A DNA stretch of 64,000 nt. It comes from Klebsiella terrigena (GTDB lineage: Bacteria; Pseudomonadota; Gammaproteobacteria; Enterobacterales; Enterobacteriaceae). The position numbers and the translations under genes were made by a program. The notes under the pieces are model-generated. The model did not search any database. It saw only the letters and a program-made list of their open reading frames with translations, and was not told where the DNA came from. Below, piece after piece: positions 63,171 through 64,000 of this stretch (its first letter is position 1; each line of letters opens with the position of its first letter). Where the stretch lies: NCBI RefSeq assembly GCF_006539725.1, contig NZ_BJNO01000005.1:204802-268801 (forward strand). The letters run 5' to 3'.

Positions 63171-63200
63171 ATGTTAAGGCATCCAGACGTCTAAATCAAT
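63171..63200 (-). promoter_or_regulatory. metN promoter with MetJ operator
   Basis: On the minus strand TTGATT (63199-63194) and TAACAT (63176-63171) lie 17 bases apart. The plus-strand segment 63177-63200 holds three consecutive 8-bp met boxes, the middle one a perfect AGACGTCT (63185-63192). The operator covers the spacer and minus-35 element, so SAM-bound MetJ would block RNA polymerase. Confidence 0.88.
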
Positions 63201-63280
63201 CCGACTCTGTATAATGAGCACTTTCTTGCATCAGGAAACATGCGATACTAATCAGACTAGCCTTTATCAGGAGTAAACCG

Positions 63281-63847
63281 GTGGCACAGTCAGTACCCGC
63301 AATTTTTCTCGACCGTGATGGCACGATTAATGTCGATCACGGCTATGTCCACGAAATCGATAATTTTGAATTTATCGATGGCGTAATTGATGCAATGCGT
63401 CAATTAAAGGAGATGGGCTTCGCCCTGGTGGTCGTCACCAACCAGTCCGGTATCGCTCGCGGTAAGTTTAGCGAAGCGCAGTTTGAAACGCTGACCGAAT
63501 GGATGGACTGGTCGCTGGCCGACCGCGGCGTCGATCTGGACGGTATCTACTATTGTCCGCATCATCCGCAGGGCACCGTTGAAGAATACCGCCAGACCTG
63601 CGATTGCCGTAAGCCGCATCCGGGGATGCTCATCTCCGCGCGTGACTACCTTAATATAGATATGGCCGCTTCTTATATGGTAGGCGACAAAGTTGAAGAT
63701 ATGCAGGCAGCTCTGGCGGCGGATATTGGCACTAAAGTGCTGGTGCGCACCGGCAAGCCGGTCACGGCTGATGCGGAAAGTGCCGCTGACTGGGTGCTTA
63801 ATAGCCTTGCAGACCTGCCCGCAGCCATCAAAAAGCAGCAAAAATAA
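63281..63847 (+). CDS. gmhB: D-glycero-beta-D-manno-heptose 1,7-bisphosphate 7-phosphatase
   Basis: GmhB removes the 7-phosphate in ADP-heptose synthesis for the LPS inner core. The 188-residue HAD phosphatase has FLDRDGTIN with Asp11 and Asp13, and [15 protein letters not shown] structural zinc site has CPHHPQG and CDCRKPHPG (two His/Cys pairs), and the acidic motif is [11 protein letters not shown]. The start is GTG 63281 behind CAGGAG. It precedes an rRNA operon, as in E. coli rrnH. Confidence 0.97.
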   Translation: MAQSVPAIFLDRDGTINVDHGYVHEIDNFEFIDGVIDAMRQLKEMGFALVVVTNQSGIARGKFSEAQFETLTEWMDWSLADRGVDLDGIYYCPHHPQGTVEEYRQTCDCRKPHPGMLISARDYLNIDMAASYMVGDKVEDMQAALAADIGTKVLVRTGKPVTADAESAADWVLNSLADLPAAIKKQQK

Positions 63848-63874
63848 GCGTTACGTATAAAAGATGAGCGGTTG

Positions 63875-63924
63875 AAATAAAATTGTATTTTTCCGCTTGT
63901 CATTCCCGGCGGGCTCCCTATAAT
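63875..63924 (+). promoter_or_regulatory. rRNA operon P1 promoter with UP element
   Basis: TTGTCA (63897-63902), a 16-base spacer and TATAAT (63919-63924) are followed by the GC-rich discriminator GCGCCTCC. An A/T-rich UP element lies at about 63875-63893 (GAAATAAAATTGTATTTTT). This layout is that of enterobacterial rrn P1 promoters, and its place after gmhB matches rrnH. P2 and the 16S gene would lie past the right edge; 63925-64000 is leader only. Confidence 0.9.
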
Positions 63925-64000
63925 GCGCCTCCATCGACACGGCGGATGTGAATCACTTCACACCAACTAGCCGGTTCGGTTGAAGAGAAAAAATCCTGAA

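Overview
The window is chromosomal DNA of an enterobacterium of the Klebsiella/Raoultella group. The evidence is the pullulanase type II secretion locus (pulD, pulC, pulA, pulB, pulS) at the left end, followed by a core-genome block whose gene order closely follows the mrcB to rrnH interval of Escherichia coli. Overall GC is high and the core proteins are close to their E. coli counterparts as I remember them. I do not assign a species: the PulA sequence resembles the K. oxytoca enzyme but differs at many positions. No phage, insertion sequence, CRISPR array or tRNA gene was seen.

Layout. (1) 1-6347: pul locus. pulC and pulD (cut by the left edge) run leftward, pulA and pulB run rightward from a shared MalT-type control region, and pulS converges on pulB. 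PulA is a surface lipoprotein debranching enzyme exported by the Pul secretion machine; PulD is the outer-membrane secretin, PulS its pilotin and PulC the inner-membrane link. (2) 6348-6961: a 614-base accessory gap that holds at most a few short candidate ORFs. (3) 6962-15716: mrcB (PBP1b) and the iron-hydroxamate operon fhuACDB with a Fur-type site. (4) 15779-25851: hemL, clcA, erpA, the leftward mtnN-btuF-yadS operon, dgt, degP with sigma-E and Cpx control sites, and cdaR. (5) 25944-30820: leftward yaeH, dapD, glnD and map.

(6) 30942-36008: rpsB-tsf with a regulatory leader, then pyrH, frr and dxr. (7) 36248-50969: the envelope and lipid A supercluster uppS-cdsA-rseP-bamA-skp-lpxD-fabZ-lpxA-lpxB-rnhB-dnaE-accA. 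It joins undecaprenyl-PP and phospholipid precursor synthesis, sigma-E signalling, outer-membrane protein assembly, lipid A synthesis, fatty acid synthesis and DNA replication. (8) 51084-57401: ldcC, yaeR, tilS, leftward yaeP-rof, then yaeQ, arfB and nlpE. (9) 57463-63092: leftward proS, rcsF-trmO and metNIQ with a MetJ operator. (10) 63281-64000: gmhB and the strong P1 promoter of an rRNA operon whose genes begin past the right edge.

Most of the window is ordinary core genome. The most unusual observations are: the pulC stop codon abutting an in-frame TTG start for pulD; short candidate ORFs in the pulS-mrcB gap; a 10-bp hairpin with a UUCG loop between bamA and skp; a composition break inside dgt; a tilS stop codon buried in a bidirectional terminator; and the absence of hrpB, yaeI and yaeF from the positions they hold in E. 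coli. I did not find a convincing new multi-gene system. All family assignments come from reading the sequence and from memory of the families; no database search was run.
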